Assembly (NCBI RefSeq): GCF_944385615.1
Contig: NZ_CALWXV010000019.1
Location: 1 to 42,936, forward strand
Direction of reading: 5' to 3'
DNA from: an uncultured Flavonifractor sp.
GTDB taxonomy: Bacteria; Bacillota; Clostridia; Oscillospirales; Oscillospiraceae
DNA: 42,936 nucleotides
A program made the position numbers and the translations under genes. Below are positions 23,595 to 32,256 of the stretch, one piece after another (position 1 is the stretch's first letter; each line of letters starts with the position of its first letter). The notes under the pieces were generated by a model. The model had not been told where the DNA came from. It made no database searches and worked only from the letters and a program-made list of their open reading frames with translations.

Positions 23595-25056
23595 GAGACG
23601 GAAGGAGGAGGGGGCTCGGCGGGTACCCTTCTGGCGGTCCCTCCAGACCAAGTACGCCATGACCTATTTGGTCATTGTGGCGGCGGTGATGGTGCTCCTC
23701 AACACCTATCCCCTCCAGGTGTCCCAGATCCTGGCCTACCAGTCCAAGCAGAATTCCCTGCAAAACCAGGCTTCCGTGCTGGCCTCCACCCTGGCCACTG
23801 GGCCGGAGGCGCTGACCCAGGAGGGGGCCACCCGGACGGTAAGCCTGCTGCTGGGCAGCCTGGGGGTCACCCGGGTGGTGGTCACCGATCCCAACGGCAT
23901 GGTGCTGTGCGACTTCCAGGAGGGCAGCCAGCGCACCGACACGGTGGGCCAGTTTGCCATGCTGTGGGAGATCGTCACCGCCCTGCGGGGCAACGATGTG
24001 TTCCGCTCGGAGTATGACAGCGGGGCTTTGTGCAGCCGGGCGGCGGTGCCCATCACCTACCGCTCCATGACCCAGGGGGCGGTCTATCTCTATGAGTACG
24101 ATGCCGAGCAGGGGGCGCTGCTCCAGGGCATCCAGACCAACCTGCGTACCATCTCCATCGTTATCTGCCTGGTGACGGCGGCCATGGGCGTGGTGTTCTC
24201 CAAGGCCCTTACCCGGCGGATCGCCCAGCTGCTGGGAGGCATCCACACGGTGCGCCAGGGCGAGTACAGCCACCGGGTCACCGTTAGGGGCGGGGACGAG
24301 CTCAGCCGCCTGGCCGACGAGTTCAACGAGCTCACCGGCCGGCTCCAGACCACCGAGGAGGTGCGCCGCCGCTTTGTGTCCGACGCCTCCCACGAATTGA
24401 AAACCCCCCTGGCCTCCATCCGGCTGCTGACCGACTCCATCCTCCAGGCCGACCACATGGACGACGAGACCGCCCGAGAGTTTTTGACCGACATCGGGGA
24501 CGAGGCGGAACGGCTCACCCGCATCACCGAAAAGCTGCTCACCCTCACCCGGCTGGACACCGCCCATGTACTCCATCCCGTTCCCGTGGACGTGGGGGCG
24601 GTGGTGGAGCGGGTGGAGCACATGCTCACCCCGCTGGCCCGGGCGGCGGAGGTCAGGCTGGAGCTCTCTCTCCAGCCCGGATGCGTCATCCTGGCCACCG
24701 AGGACGATCTGTACCAGGTCGCCTTTAACCTGATGGAAAATGCGGTGAAGTACAACCTGCCCGGCGGAACGGTGTACGTCACCTTGAAGCAGCTGGGGGT
24801 CCAGGTGCTCCTGCTGGTGGAGGACACCGGCGTGGGCATCCCGGAGGACGATCTGCCCAAGATTTTTGACCGGTTTTACCGGGTGGACAAGGCCCGCTCC
24901 CGGGCCGCCGGCGGTACCGGGCTGGGGCTGTCCATCGTGCGGGACACGGTGCGCCAGCACGGCGGCACCGTCACCGCCCGGCGGCGGGAGCCGGAGGGCA
25001 CCTGCTTTGAGGTGCGGTTTCCGCTATGGGATGAGAAGGGAGGGGAGGCGCCATGA
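23587..25056 (+). CDS. Membrane sensor histidine kinase
   Basis: This 489-residue kinase has two membrane helices (about 24-44 and 187-207) around an extracytoplasmic sensor domain of about 140 residues with a PAS-like/double-Cache character (VTDPNGMVLCDF). A HAMP domain (about 208-262), the phosphoacceptor His269 in SDASHELKTPLAS, and the N (NLMENAVKY), G1 (EDTGVGIPED), F (FDRFYRVDKARS) and G2 (GGTGLGLSIV) boxes follow. The ATG overlaps the response regulator gene, and the stop overlaps the lipoprotein gene. Confidence 0.95.
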   Translation: MDKRRKEEGARRVPFWRSLQTKYAMTYLVIVAAVMVLLNTYPLQVSQILAYQSKQNSLQNQASVLASTLATGPEALTQEGATRTVSLLLGSLGVTRVVVTDPNGMVLCDFQEGSQRTDTVGQFAMLWEIVTALRGNDVFRSEYDSGALCSRAAVPITYRSMTQGAVYLYEYDAEQGALLQGIQTNLRTISIVICLVTAAMGVVFSKALTRRIAQLLGGIHTVRQGEYSHRVTVRGGDELSRLADEFNELTGRLQTTEEVRRRFVSDASHELKTPLASIRLLTDSILQADHMDDETAREFLTDIGDEAERLTRITEKLLTLTRLDTAHVLHPVPVDVGAVVERVEHMLTPLARAAEVRLELSLQPGCVILATEDDLYQVAFNLMENAVKYNLPGGTVYVTLKQLGVQVLLLVEDTGVGIPEDDLPKIFDRFYRVDKARSRAAGGTGLGLSIVRDTVRQHGGTVTARRREPEGTCFEVRFPLWDEKGGEAP

Positions 25057-25976
25057 AAAGGAAAGGCACTGTACTGCTGCTGTGCGCCGCCCTGATGGCG
25101 GCGGTGGGATGTGCCGCCCGGCAGGATTCCGCCGGTAAGGGGGGCGGGACGGAGTATCTCGTTTACTACTCCGCCCTGTCTGACCAGCGGGGGGAGTCGG
25201 CGGTGGAAGGAGAACGCCACACCCTTCCCCAGGGCCAGGACCCGGTCCCCAGCCTGATGGAGGTACTGCTGGAGGGACCGGACTCCGCCCGGCTGACCTC
25301 CCCCTTTCCTGACGGCCTTCAGTTGCTGGACTGGCAGCTGGAGGAGGGGCGGCTCCACCTGGACCTGTCCGAGCAGTATTACAGCCTGTCCGGGGTGGAT
25401 CTGACTTTGGCCGACGCCTGCCTGACCCTGACCTTCTGCCAGCTGGAGGAGGTGGAGTCGGTGTATGTGACGGTGGAGGGCCGGGAGCTGTCCTACCGGG
25501 CCGTCCAGCAGCTGTCCGCCGGGGATATCCTGCTCTCCGGCGGCGCCGACGAGCCCCTGGCCATGGGGGTGGAGTTGTGGTACCTGCGGCCGGACGGACA
25601 GGCTCTGGAGGTGGAGCGGCGGCAGATTGTCAAGACGGTGGACCAGACCCTGGTGCAGGCCGTACTGGCCGCCTGGGCCGAGGGGCCGGAGGACGGCCTG
25701 ACGCCCTGCCTGCCGGAGGGCAGCCAGATCCGGGATGTGACCCTTCAGGACGGGGTGTGTACCGTGGACCTGTCTCCCGAGTATATCCAAGGCCTGCCCC
25801 AGGACGAGACGGCCGCCGCCCTTATGGTGTACGCCATGGTAAATACCCTGTGTGAGGTGGACGGGGTGGAGGCGGTCCAGCTTTACATTGAGGGGGAGCC
25901 CGCCCCCGCTGTGGGGGGGCTGCCTCTGGACCGGGCCCTCATCCCAGACCTGTCTCTGGCGGAGGGCAGCTATTGA
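25053..25976 (+). CDS. Lipoprotein with two GerMN domains
   Basis: This 307-residue lipoprotein has a signal peptide with lipobox AAVGC (Cys near 20) and two GerMN domains (about 55-165: VPSLMEVLLEGPDSARL...VDLTLADACLTLTFCQLEEVESVYVTVEG; about 175-290: VQAVLAAWAEGPEDGLTPCLPEGSQIRDV...AMVNTLCEVDGVEAVQLYIEGE). GerMN occurs in the spore-germination protein GerM and in actinobacterial LpqB. The start overlaps the sensor kinase stop (ATGA), so it belongs to the same operon and may tune the kinase. This is inferred. Confidence 0.88.
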   Translation: MKRKGTVLLLCAALMAAVGCAARQDSAGKGGGTEYLVYYSALSDQRGESAVEGERHTLPQGQDPVPSLMEVLLEGPDSARLTSPFPDGLQLLDWQLEEGRLHLDLSEQYYSLSGVDLTLADACLTLTFCQLEEVESVYVTVEGRELSYRAVQQLSAGDILLSGGADEPLAMGVELWYLRPDGQALEVERRQIVKTVDQTLVQAVLAAWAEGPEDGLTPCLPEGSQIRDVTLQDGVCTVDLSPEYIQGLPQDETAAALMVYAMVNTLCEVDGVEAVQLYIEGEPAPAVGGLPLDRALIPDLSLAEGSY

Positions 25977-26001
25977 CAAGGAAACGTCTCTGGTGTAACA
26001 T
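25973..26001 (+). promoter_or_regulatory. Promoter of the sulfhydrylase operon
   Basis: TTGACA (25973-25978) and TAACAT (25996-26001) are 17 bases apart. The -35 box overlaps the stop codon of the GerMN gene. The leader of about 80 bases has no SAM riboswitch or T-box that I can see. Confidence 0.75.
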
Positions 26002-26085
26002 ACCACATATTGTTCGGACTTTATAACGTTAACGCGATACAGGCAACCCCTGCAAACCCCACGCGAAGAAAGGAAGAATCAGCCC

Positions 26086-27369
26086 ATGAGCCAGCACCGC
26101 ATCGCAACCCAGTGTATCCACGCCGGTTATACTCCCGGCAACGGAGAGCCCCGCAACATTCCCATCATTCAGTCCACCACCTTCCGCTACGCCACCGGCG
26201 AGCAGATGGGGGCCCTCTTTGACCTGGAGGCCAGCGGCTATTTCTATACCCGGCTCCAAAACCCCACCAACGACCATGTGGCCGCCAAGATCTGCGCCCT
26301 GGAGGGGGGGAGCGCCGCCATGCTCACCTCTTCCGGTCAGGCGGCCTCCTTCTATGCCATCTTCAACATCGTCTCCTGCGGAGAGCATGTGGTGTGCTCC
26401 TCCTCCATCTATGGGGGAACCTACAATCTGTTTGCCGTCACCATGAAGCGGATGGGCATCGACTTCACCTTTGTGGACCCCGACTGTACTGAGGAAGAGC
26501 TGGAGGCCGCCTTCCGGCCTGAGACCCGGGCGGTGTTCGGCGAGACCATCGCCAACCCGGCCCTCACCGTGCTGGACATTGAGAAGTTTGCCAAGGCGGC
26601 CCACGCCCATGGGGTGCCCCTCATTGTGGACAACACCTTTGCTACCCCGGTGAACTGTAACCCCTTCCAGTGGGGGGCGGATATCATCACCCACTCCACC
26701 ACCAAGTACATGGACGGCCACGCCAACGCTGTGGGCGGCGCTATCGTGGACTCGGGCAAGTTCGACTGGACTGCCCACGCCGACAAGTTCCCCGGCCTCA
26801 CCACCCCCGACGAGAGCTACCACGGCATCACCTACACCGAGAAATTCGGCCTGGAGGGGGCCTACATCACCAAGGCAACCGCCCAGCTCATGCGGGACCT
26901 GGGGGCCATTCCCTCCCCCCAGAACTGCTATTATCTGAACATCGGCCTGGAGACCCTCCCCCTGCGGGTGGCAAAGCACTGTGAAAACGCCCTGGCGGTG
27001 GCCAAGTTCCTGAAGGACCACCCCAAGGTGGCCTGGGTGCGCTACCCCGGTCTGGAGGGAGATCCCTACTACGAGCGGGCCAAGAAGTACCTGCCCAACG
27101 GCTCCTGCGGCGTGGTGTCCTTCGGTGTGAAGGGTGGCCGGGCGGCGGCCTCCAAGTTCATGGCCGGGCTGGAGCTGGCCTCCATCGCCACCCACGTGGC
27201 CGACGCCAAGACCTGCACCCTCCACCCCGCCTCCACCACCCACCGGCAGATGACCGACGAGGAGCTTCACGCCGCCGGAGTATCCCCCGACCTGGTGCGC
27301 CTCAGCGTAGGCATTGAGGACGTCAACGACATCTTGGAGGACGTGGAAAAGGCCCTGGGGCAGATGTAA
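26086..27369 (+). CDS. metY: O-acetylhomoserine aminocarboxypropyltransferase (sulfhydrylase)
   Basis: This 427-residue PLP enzyme belongs to the Cys/Met metabolism family. The start (ATQCIHAGYTPGNGEPRNIPIIQSTTF) is typical of MetY, which makes homocysteine from O-acetylhomoserine and sulfide. The cofactor lysine is K207 in STTKYMDGH, and the VDNTFATP and STTHRQ motifs are present. A methionine gamma-lyase activity cannot be excluded from sequence alone. AGAAAGGAAG lies upstream of the ATG. A prolyl-tRNA editing-type gene follows after three bases. Confidence 0.9.
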   Translation: MSQHRIATQCIHAGYTPGNGEPRNIPIIQSTTFRYATGEQMGALFDLEASGYFYTRLQNPTNDHVAAKICALEGGSAAMLTSSGQAASFYAIFNIVSCGEHVVCSSSIYGGTYNLFAVTMKRMGIDFTFVDPDCTEEELEAAFRPETRAVFGETIANPALTVLDIEKFAKAAHAHGVPLIVDNTFATPVNCNPFQWGADIITHSTTKYMDGHANAVGGAIVDSGKFDWTAHADKFPGLTTPDESYHGITYTEKFGLEGAYITKATAQLMRDLGAIPSPQNCYYLNIGLETLPLRVAKHCENALAVAKFLKDHPKVAWVRYPGLEGDPYYERAKKYLPNGSCGVVSFGVKGGRAAASKFMAGLELASIATHVADAKTCTLHPASTTHRQMTDEELHAAGVSPDLVRLSVGIEDVNDILEDVEKALGQM

Positions 27370-27372
27370 GCC

Positions 27373-27930
27373 ATGTGGGTAGACCAGACTGTTTACAGCG
27401 GCCCCCCGGCGGAGGAGCGGGATCCCAACGAGATGGCGGTATACGCCTTTCTGGATGAGCTTGGCATCCCCTATACCCGGTGTGACCACGAATATGCCAA
27501 CACCATGGAGGACTGCAAGGCGGTAGAGGCGGTGCTGGGGGCCCCGATCTGTAAAAACTTGCTTCTGACCAACCGGAAGCAGACCGACTTTTACCTGCTG
27601 ATGATGCCGGGAGACAAGCCCTTCAAGACCAAGGACGTTACCGCCCAGCTGGGCTGCGCCCGGCTGTCCTTCGCTACCCGGGAGCACATGAAAGAGCTTT
27701 TGGGGGCCGCCCCCGGTTCGGCCAGCGCCTTTGAGCTGATGCACGACAAGGAGGGCAAGGTCCAGCTGGTGATGGACAGAGAGCTGCTGGAGGGGGAATC
27801 CATCAGCGGACACCCCTGCTTTTCCACCTCCACCCTGAGGCTGAAGCGCACAGATTTTCTGGACCGTTTTCTGCCTGCGGTGGGCCACCAGCCTGTGTTT
27901 GTGGATCTGCCCTGGCCGGAACAAGAGTAA
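27373..27930 (+). CDS. YbaK/ProX-type aminoacyl-tRNA deacylase
   Basis: This 185-residue protein fits the ProX/YbaK family that hydrolyses mischarged Ala-tRNA or Cys-tRNA for proline. Visible features are the N-terminal LDELGIPYTRCDHEYANTMEDC, the conserved lysine in CKNLLLTNRK and the GDKPFKTKDVTAQLG segment. The ATG is only four bases after the metY stop and has a weak ribosome binding site inside metY, so coupling is likely. A link between sulfur amino acid synthesis and removal of mischarged Cys-tRNAPro is possible but not shown. Confidence 0.85.
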   Translation: MWVDQTVYSGPPAEERDPNEMAVYAFLDELGIPYTRCDHEYANTMEDCKAVEAVLGAPICKNLLLTNRKQTDFYLLMMPGDKPFKTKDVTAQLGCARLSFATREHMKELLGAAPGSASAFELMHDKEGKVQLVMDRELLEGESISGHPCFSTSTLRLKRTDFLDRFLPAVGHQPVFVDLPWPEQE

Positions 27931-27942
27931 GGAGGGAGGGCC

Positions 27943-28983
27943 ATGCTGGCCTATACCTATCTCCGGCAGGGGGAATTTGCCCTGCTGGACAAGCCCAAGC
28001 CCCAACTGCAAGGGGATGGGGACGCCATCGTCCGGGTCACCCTGTCCAGCATCTGCACCAGCGACCTGCACATCAAGCACGGCTCGGTGCCCCGGGCGGT
28101 GCCCGGCATCACTGTGGGCCATGAGATGGTGGGTGTGGTGGAGGAGGTGGGAGCCGGAGTGTCCACCGTACAGCCCGGCGACCGGGTGACAGTCAACGTG
28201 GAGACCTTCTGCGGACAGTGCTTCTTCTGCCGGCACGGCTGGGTGAACAACTGCACCAACCCCAACGGAGGCTGGGCACTGGGCTGCCGTATCGACGGCG
28301 GCCAGGCGGAGTATGTCCGGGTGCCCTACGCCGACCAGGGACTGAACAAGATCCCGGAGGGGGTCACCGACCGGCAGGCCCTCTTTGTGGGGGATATTCT
28401 GGCCACCGGCTACTGGGCGGCAGACATCTCCCGCATCGGTCGGGCGGATACGGTACTGATTATCGGCGGCGGTCCCACCGGACTGTGTACCCTCCAATGC
28501 GTCCAGCTCCATGAGCCCGCACAGATCATCCTGTGCGAGAAGGACCCCCAGCGCCGGGCCTTTGTGGAGGCCCATTACCCCGGTGTGCGGACAGTAGGAC
28601 CGGAGGAGGCGGAGGCCTTTGTGCTGGCCCACAGCGCCCACGGCGGGGCCGACGTGGTGCTGGAGGTGGCGGGGGGCGGGGACACCTTCCAGCTGGCCTG
28701 GAAATGCGCCCGGCCCAACGCCCTGGTGACGGTGGTGGCCCTGTACGATGCCCCCCAGATGTTGCCCCTGCCCCAGATGTACGGCAAGAACCTGACCTTC
28801 CAGACCGGCGGGGTGGATGGGTGCCGCTGCGGGGACATTCTGGCCCTCATCGCCCAGGGAAAGCTGGACACCACACCCCTCATCACCCATACTTATCCCC
28901 TCAGCCGCATCGGGGAGGCCTATGACCTGTTCGAGCACCGGCGGGACGGGGTGGTCAAGGTGGCCATTGAGGGACCGCAATAG
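27943..28983 (+). CDS. Zinc-dependent alcohol dehydrogenase (MDR family)
   Basis: This 346-residue protein is a medium-chain dehydrogenase. The catalytic zinc site is formed by Cys in SSICTSDLH, GHEMVG and the later D/E region, the structural zinc site is CGQCFFCRHGWVNNC, and the nucleotide-binding motif is GGGPTGLCTLQC. It resembles the FdhA/sorbitol-threonine dehydrogenase group; the substrate cannot be read from the sequence. AAGGAGGGAGG precedes the ATG. It is the last gene before a terminator and shares the metY transcript by spacing (12 bases). Confidence 0.9.
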   Translation: MLAYTYLRQGEFALLDKPKPQLQGDGDAIVRVTLSSICTSDLHIKHGSVPRAVPGITVGHEMVGVVEEVGAGVSTVQPGDRVTVNVETFCGQCFFCRHGWVNNCTNPNGGWALGCRIDGGQAEYVRVPYADQGLNKIPEGVTDRQALFVGDILATGYWAADISRIGRADTVLIIGGGPTGLCTLQCVQLHEPAQIILCEKDPQRRAFVEAHYPGVRTVGPEEAEAFVLAHSAHGGADVVLEVAGGGDTFQLAWKCARPNALVTVVALYDAPQMLPLPQMYGKNLTFQTGGVDGCRCGDILALIAQGKLDTTPLITHTYPLSRIGEAYDLFEHRRDGVVKVAIEGPQ

Positions 28984-28991
28984 AACGCAGC

Positions 28992-29033
28992 AAGCGCATG
29001 GAGAAGGGAACCAACTTCTCCATGCGCTTTTTG
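28992..29033 (+). terminator. Terminator after the alcohol dehydrogenase gene
   Basis: A 15-bp stem (28992-29006 with 29015-29029) with an 8-base loop is followed by TTTT. Confidence 0.9.
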
Positions 29034-29086
29034 TTACCAATGCAATTCTTTTGTGATAAAACTGTCACGTTTTCCGGGGAGAGATT

Positions 29087-29095
29087 TGGTATAAT
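29087..29095 (+). promoter_or_regulatory. Extended -10 promoter of the SLH gene
   Basis: TATAAT (29090-29095) is preceded directly by TGG, giving an extended -10 element. The -35 region is poor. It lies 50 bases before the SLH gene. Confidence 0.55.
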
Positions 29096-29145
29096 AGGGG
29101 TACACAACGGAAGGCGACAACGTCTTTGGAAAGGAAGTGTGGAGG

Positions 29146-30951
29146 ATGAAACGCCTGCTTGCTCTGGGGCTGTGTCTGGCCCTGCTGTGTCCCGCCGCTC
29201 TGGCGGCGGAAGAGACGGAGCTATGGAAACGGACCGAGCCGGGGGGAAACTATGTGACGGTTCGCCTGCCCTACCCGGCGGGGGAGGAGATGGACTGGAC
29301 CGATACCCAGCGCCTGCTGGTGCGGTACGCCGACACTGGGGAGCCGGTGGCCCTCACCAGCGACTACCAGCGGGGCTGGCTCTTTGCCACCCTGCCCGCC
29401 AAGGAAGCCGAACGGCCCTTGGAGGTCTATGTGGGGGAGGAGCACCGCTTCCCCGACTGTGTGGAGGTGTGGCAGGACCATTCCTATTATTATCCTCCCG
29501 GCGGCACGGAGGCGCTGTATCTCCGTGGGGTGGTGACGGGAGACGGGGCGGGAAACCTGAACCCGGACCAGCCCATCACCCGGGCGGAGGCCGTTACCCT
29601 GATCTGCCGGTTGATGAGCCTGGAACCCGCCGGAGACCCCGGTTATGCCGACGTATCCCCGGAGGACTGGTACTATGAGGCCGTCTCCGCCGCCCGGGCG
29701 GCAGGGATCGCCGCGGCGGATACCAGCTTCAACCCCACAGACCTGGTGACCCGGGGAGAGATCACCGTCCTGCTGGCCCGGGCTATAGAATATGTGGGCT
29801 GGGTCACCATCCCGGAGGAGGGAGACCGGGCCGGCCTCTCTCTGGCGGATGCCGGTCAGATTCCCGACTGGGCTTTGGGGGCCTATCTGGCCTTTGCCTC
29901 AGACAGAGCCTTGGGCATCTTCACCACTCAGGACACCGGGGAAGAGGACCCGATCTATGGCGGTATGGGCACCGAGTGGCTGGCCCAGTGGGATCAGGCG
30001 GCTACCCGGGGGGAGGTCATCACCTTTATGGACAACGCCCGTCAATATCTGCCCTGGTATCCCACCCAGACCGCCATTGACCTGGGCTTTGACCAGACCA
30101 TGCCAGTGGTGGACGGCTCCACCTCCACCTATCCCTACACCACCACCCTGTATGGCGCACTGTTCTACAACTACGAACAGCATCCCCAGTTCCCGGACAG
30201 CCACTCCAAGAGCCATGAGTCCTATGAGCGGCTGATCAGCGGGGAGGTGGATGCCCTCTTCGCCGCCACCCTGCCCTCGGAGGATCTGAAAGCCCAGGCG
30301 GAGGCGGCGGGGGTGGAGCTGACCTGTATCCCCATCGCCTACGACGCCATGGTCTTCTTTACCAACGCCCAAAACCCCATCGAGGGCCTGACCCGGCAGC
30401 AGATCCAGGACATCTATGTGTGGGGCAAGTACGATAACTGGAGCCAGGTGGGCGGGCCGGACGCTGGGCTGCTTCCTTACCGCCGCAACGCGGACAGCGG
30501 CTCCCACGCCCTGATGGAGCAGTATTTCCTGGAGGGAGGCAAGCTGTCCCTCAGTCCCGATGTAAACAATGTGCTTACCTCCTATGCCATGTCCTCCGCC
30601 CTCACCGATGTGGCCGAGGCCATGACCACCGATCCCCTGGCCTACGCCATGGGCTACAGTGTGTATTACTATTATGTCAACAGCTACTGGCTGCTGGGGG
30701 ATTCCTCCGGCGGCGACCTGAAGCTGTTGGCGGTGGACGGGGTGACGCCGTCGGAGGCCACCATTGCCGACGGCAGTTATCCTTTGGCTGGATACAACTA
30801 TCTGGTATTCCGGTCCGATGAATTGGAGGATTCCCCCGCCCGGAGACTGGCCGCCTACCTGCTCACCGAAGAGGGCCAGGCCCTGGTGACCAACGCCGGG
30901 TTCGGGGCTTTGAGTCAGGCCGATGTGGCGGCGGCCAAGGGGCTGCTGTGA
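29146..30951 (+). CDS. SLH-domain protein with phosphate-binding-protein-like C-terminus
   Basis: This 601-residue secreted protein has a signal peptide (about 1-22), then a beta-rich region (about 23-110), three SLH repeats (about 115-160, 165-220 and 235-295; recognised by GVVTGDGAGNLNPDQPITRAEAVTLICRLM and ADVSPEDWYYEAVSAARAAGI), and a C-terminal PstS-like periplasmic-binding domain (about 310-601; GALFYNYEQHPQ, AYDAMVFFTNAQNPIEGLTRQQIQDIYVWG, NADSGSHALMEQYF). SLH domains anchor to secondary cell wall polymer, so it should be a wall-bound solute binding protein. The ATG at 29146 has AAAGGAAG upstream; an earlier GTG lacks spacing. No pst transporter genes are adjacent. Confidence 0.85.
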   Translation: MKRLLALGLCLALLCPAALAAEETELWKRTEPGGNYVTVRLPYPAGEEMDWTDTQRLLVRYADTGEPVALTSDYQRGWLFATLPAKEAERPLEVYVGEEHRFPDCVEVWQDHSYYYPPGGTEALYLRGVVTGDGAGNLNPDQPITRAEAVTLICRLMSLEPAGDPGYADVSPEDWYYEAVSAARAAGIAAADTSFNPTDLVTRGEITVLLARAIEYVGWVTIPEEGDRAGLSLADAGQIPDWALGAYLAFASDRALGIFTTQDTGEEDPIYGGMGTEWLAQWDQAATRGEVITFMDNARQYLPWYPTQTAIDLGFDQTMPVVDGSTSTYPYTTTLYGALFYNYEQHPQFPDSHSKSHESYERLISGEVDALFAATLPSEDLKAQAEAAGVELTCIPIAYDAMVFFTNAQNPIEGLTRQQIQDIYVWGKYDNWSQVGGPDAGLLPYRRNADSGSHALMEQYFLEGGKLSLSPDVNNVLTSYAMSSALTDVAEAMTTDPLAYAMGYSVYYYYVNSYWLLGDSSGGDLKLLAVDGVTPSEATIADGSYPLAGYNYLVFRSDELEDSPARRLAAYLLTEEGQALVTNAGFGALSQADVAAAKGLL

Positions 30952-30962
30952 ACTCGTGGAAG

Positions 30963-30995
30963 AAAAATGGAGTGCCGCCCCGGCACTCCATTTTT
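30963..30995. terminator. Bidirectional terminator between the SLH gene and recR
   Basis: A stem of about 14 bp (AAAAATGGAGTGCCG with CGGCACTCCATTTTT) with a three-base loop has T runs on both strands and lies between two converging genes. Confidence 0.92.
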
Positions 30996-31003
30996 TGATA
31001 TGC

Positions 31004-31606
31004 TCAGATTTCCCTGCGGCCCTCCAGGGCCCGCATAAGGGTGGCGTCGTCGGCGTACTCCAGGTGGCTGCCCACCGGAATGCCGTAGGCCAGCCGGGTG
31101 ACCTTTACCCCGAAGGGATGCAGGATACGGGAGAGGTACATGGCGGTGGCCTCCCCCTCGGTGTCCGGGTTGGTGGCCATGATGACCTCGGTAATGTCAC
31201 CGGCGGCCACCCGGCTCACCAGCTCCTTTACCCGCAGCTCGTCGGGGCCCACATGGTTCATGGGGGAGATCACCCCATGGAGCACATGGTACACCCCGGG
31301 GTACTCCCGGGAACGCTCCATGGCGGCCACGTCCTTGGGGTCGGCCACCACGCACACCAGGGAGGGGTCCCGCTTGGGGTCCTGGCAGATGGGGCACAGC
31401 CCGTCCCCCTGGGAGAAATTCTGACACACCGGGCAGCAGTGGATGGCCTCCTTGGCCTGAGTGATGGCCTGGGCAAAGGCGGCGGCGTCCTCCTCCGGCA
31501 GAGAGAGGACGTAAAAGGCCAGCCGCTGGGCGCTCTTGCGGCCAATGCCCGGCAGGCGGGCAAACTGCTCCACCAGCGTTTCCAGCGCGGGGGGGAAGTA
31601 CTGCAT
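31004..31606 (-). CDS. recR: Recombination mediator protein RecR
   Basis: RecR (200 residues) works with RecF and RecO to load RecA at gaps. The helix-hairpin-helix (FARLPGIGRKSAQRLAFYVL), the four-Cys zinc finger (CCPVCQNFSQGDGLCPIC, about 57-74) and the Toprim domain (VCVVADPKDVAAMER...NPDTEGEATAMYLSR) are complete. Length is normal. The usual partners dnaX and the YbaB gene are not adjacent; instead rpe lies just upstream on the same strand, two bases away. Confidence 0.97.
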   Translation of the reverse strand: MQYFPPALETLVEQFARLPGIGRKSAQRLAFYVLSLPEEDAAAFAQAITQAKEAIHCCPVCQNFSQGDGLCPICQDPKRDPSLVCVVADPKDVAAMERSREYPGVYHVLHGVISPMNHVGPDELRVKELVSRVAAGDITEVIMATNPDTEGEATAMYLSRILHPFGVKVTRLAYGIPVGSHLEYADDATLMRALEGRREI

Positions 31607-31608
31607 CC

Positions 31609-32256
31609 TTACCCCTCCCGCAGCGCGGCAATGGCTGCCGCCGGGTCGGCCGCGCCATAGACCGCAGAGCCCGCTACCAACGTGTCGGCTCCGGCGGCGA
31701 TGACCTTACCGGCGGTCTTGGGGCTGACGCCTCCGTCCACCTCCAGCCGGCAGGCGGGGTTATAGCGGTTGATAAGGGCGCGGACCTGGCTGATGGTGTC
31801 CAGCTGGTGCTCCATAAAGGCCTGTCCACCAAAGCCGGGCTCGACCGTCATGACCAGCACCATATCCAGCTCCTCCAGATAGGGCAGGATGGCGCTGGCG
31901 GCGGTGATGGGCCGCAGGGCCACCGCTTTCTTCACCCCGCACTGCTCCATGAGCCGCAGGGCCTCGGCGATGCGGGTGGGGTGGTCGGCCTCCAGATGGA
32001 CCGACAGCAGGTCGGCCCCCGCCTTGGCGAAGGCCTCAATGTAGCGCACCGGCTTGTCGATCATCAGGTGGACGTCCAGGAACATATCGGTGCACTTGCG
32101 GATGGACTGGACCACCGGCACCCCGATGGTGATGTTGGGGACAAAGCAGCCGTCCATCACATCCACGTGGAGCCAGTCGGCGGAGGACACCCGCTTGATG
32201 TCCCGCTCCAGGTTTACAAAATCAGCAGAGAGGATAGAAGGGGCAATTTTAATCAT
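31609..32256 (-). CDS. rpe: Ribulose-phosphate 3-epimerase
   Basis: Rpe (215 residues) interconverts ribulose 5-phosphate and xylulose 5-phosphate in the pentose phosphate pathway. The TIM-barrel motifs IAPSILSADFVNLE, HVDVMDGCFVPNI, DVHLMI, MTVEPGFGGQAFM and EVDGGVSPKT are all present, with the metal ligands in each. It is the first of the two genes in a recR-containing unit. A ribosome binding site GGAGTGG lies upstream of the ATG. Confidence 0.97.
   Translation of the reverse strand: MIKIAPSILSADFVNLERDIKRVSSADWLHVDVMDGCFVPNITIGVPVVQSIRKCTDMFLDVHLMIDKPVRYIEAFAKAGADLLSVHLEADHPTRIAEALRLMEQCGVKKAVALRPITAASAILPYLEELDMVLVMTVEPGFGGQAFMEHQLDTISQVRALINRYNPACRLEVDGGVSPKTAGKVIAAGADTLVAGSAVYGAADPAAAIAALREG

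Noticed and set aside
26002-26085. A possible SAM riboswitch before metY
   Set aside because: The leader is too short and lacks the S-box core and a terminator.
26029-29040. A 1003-codon open frame on the minus strand opposite metY, ybaK and the alcohol dehydrogenase
   Set aside because: It runs across three real genes and their gaps, and its composition (Gly/His/Val-rich) is a reverse-frame artefact of high GC content.
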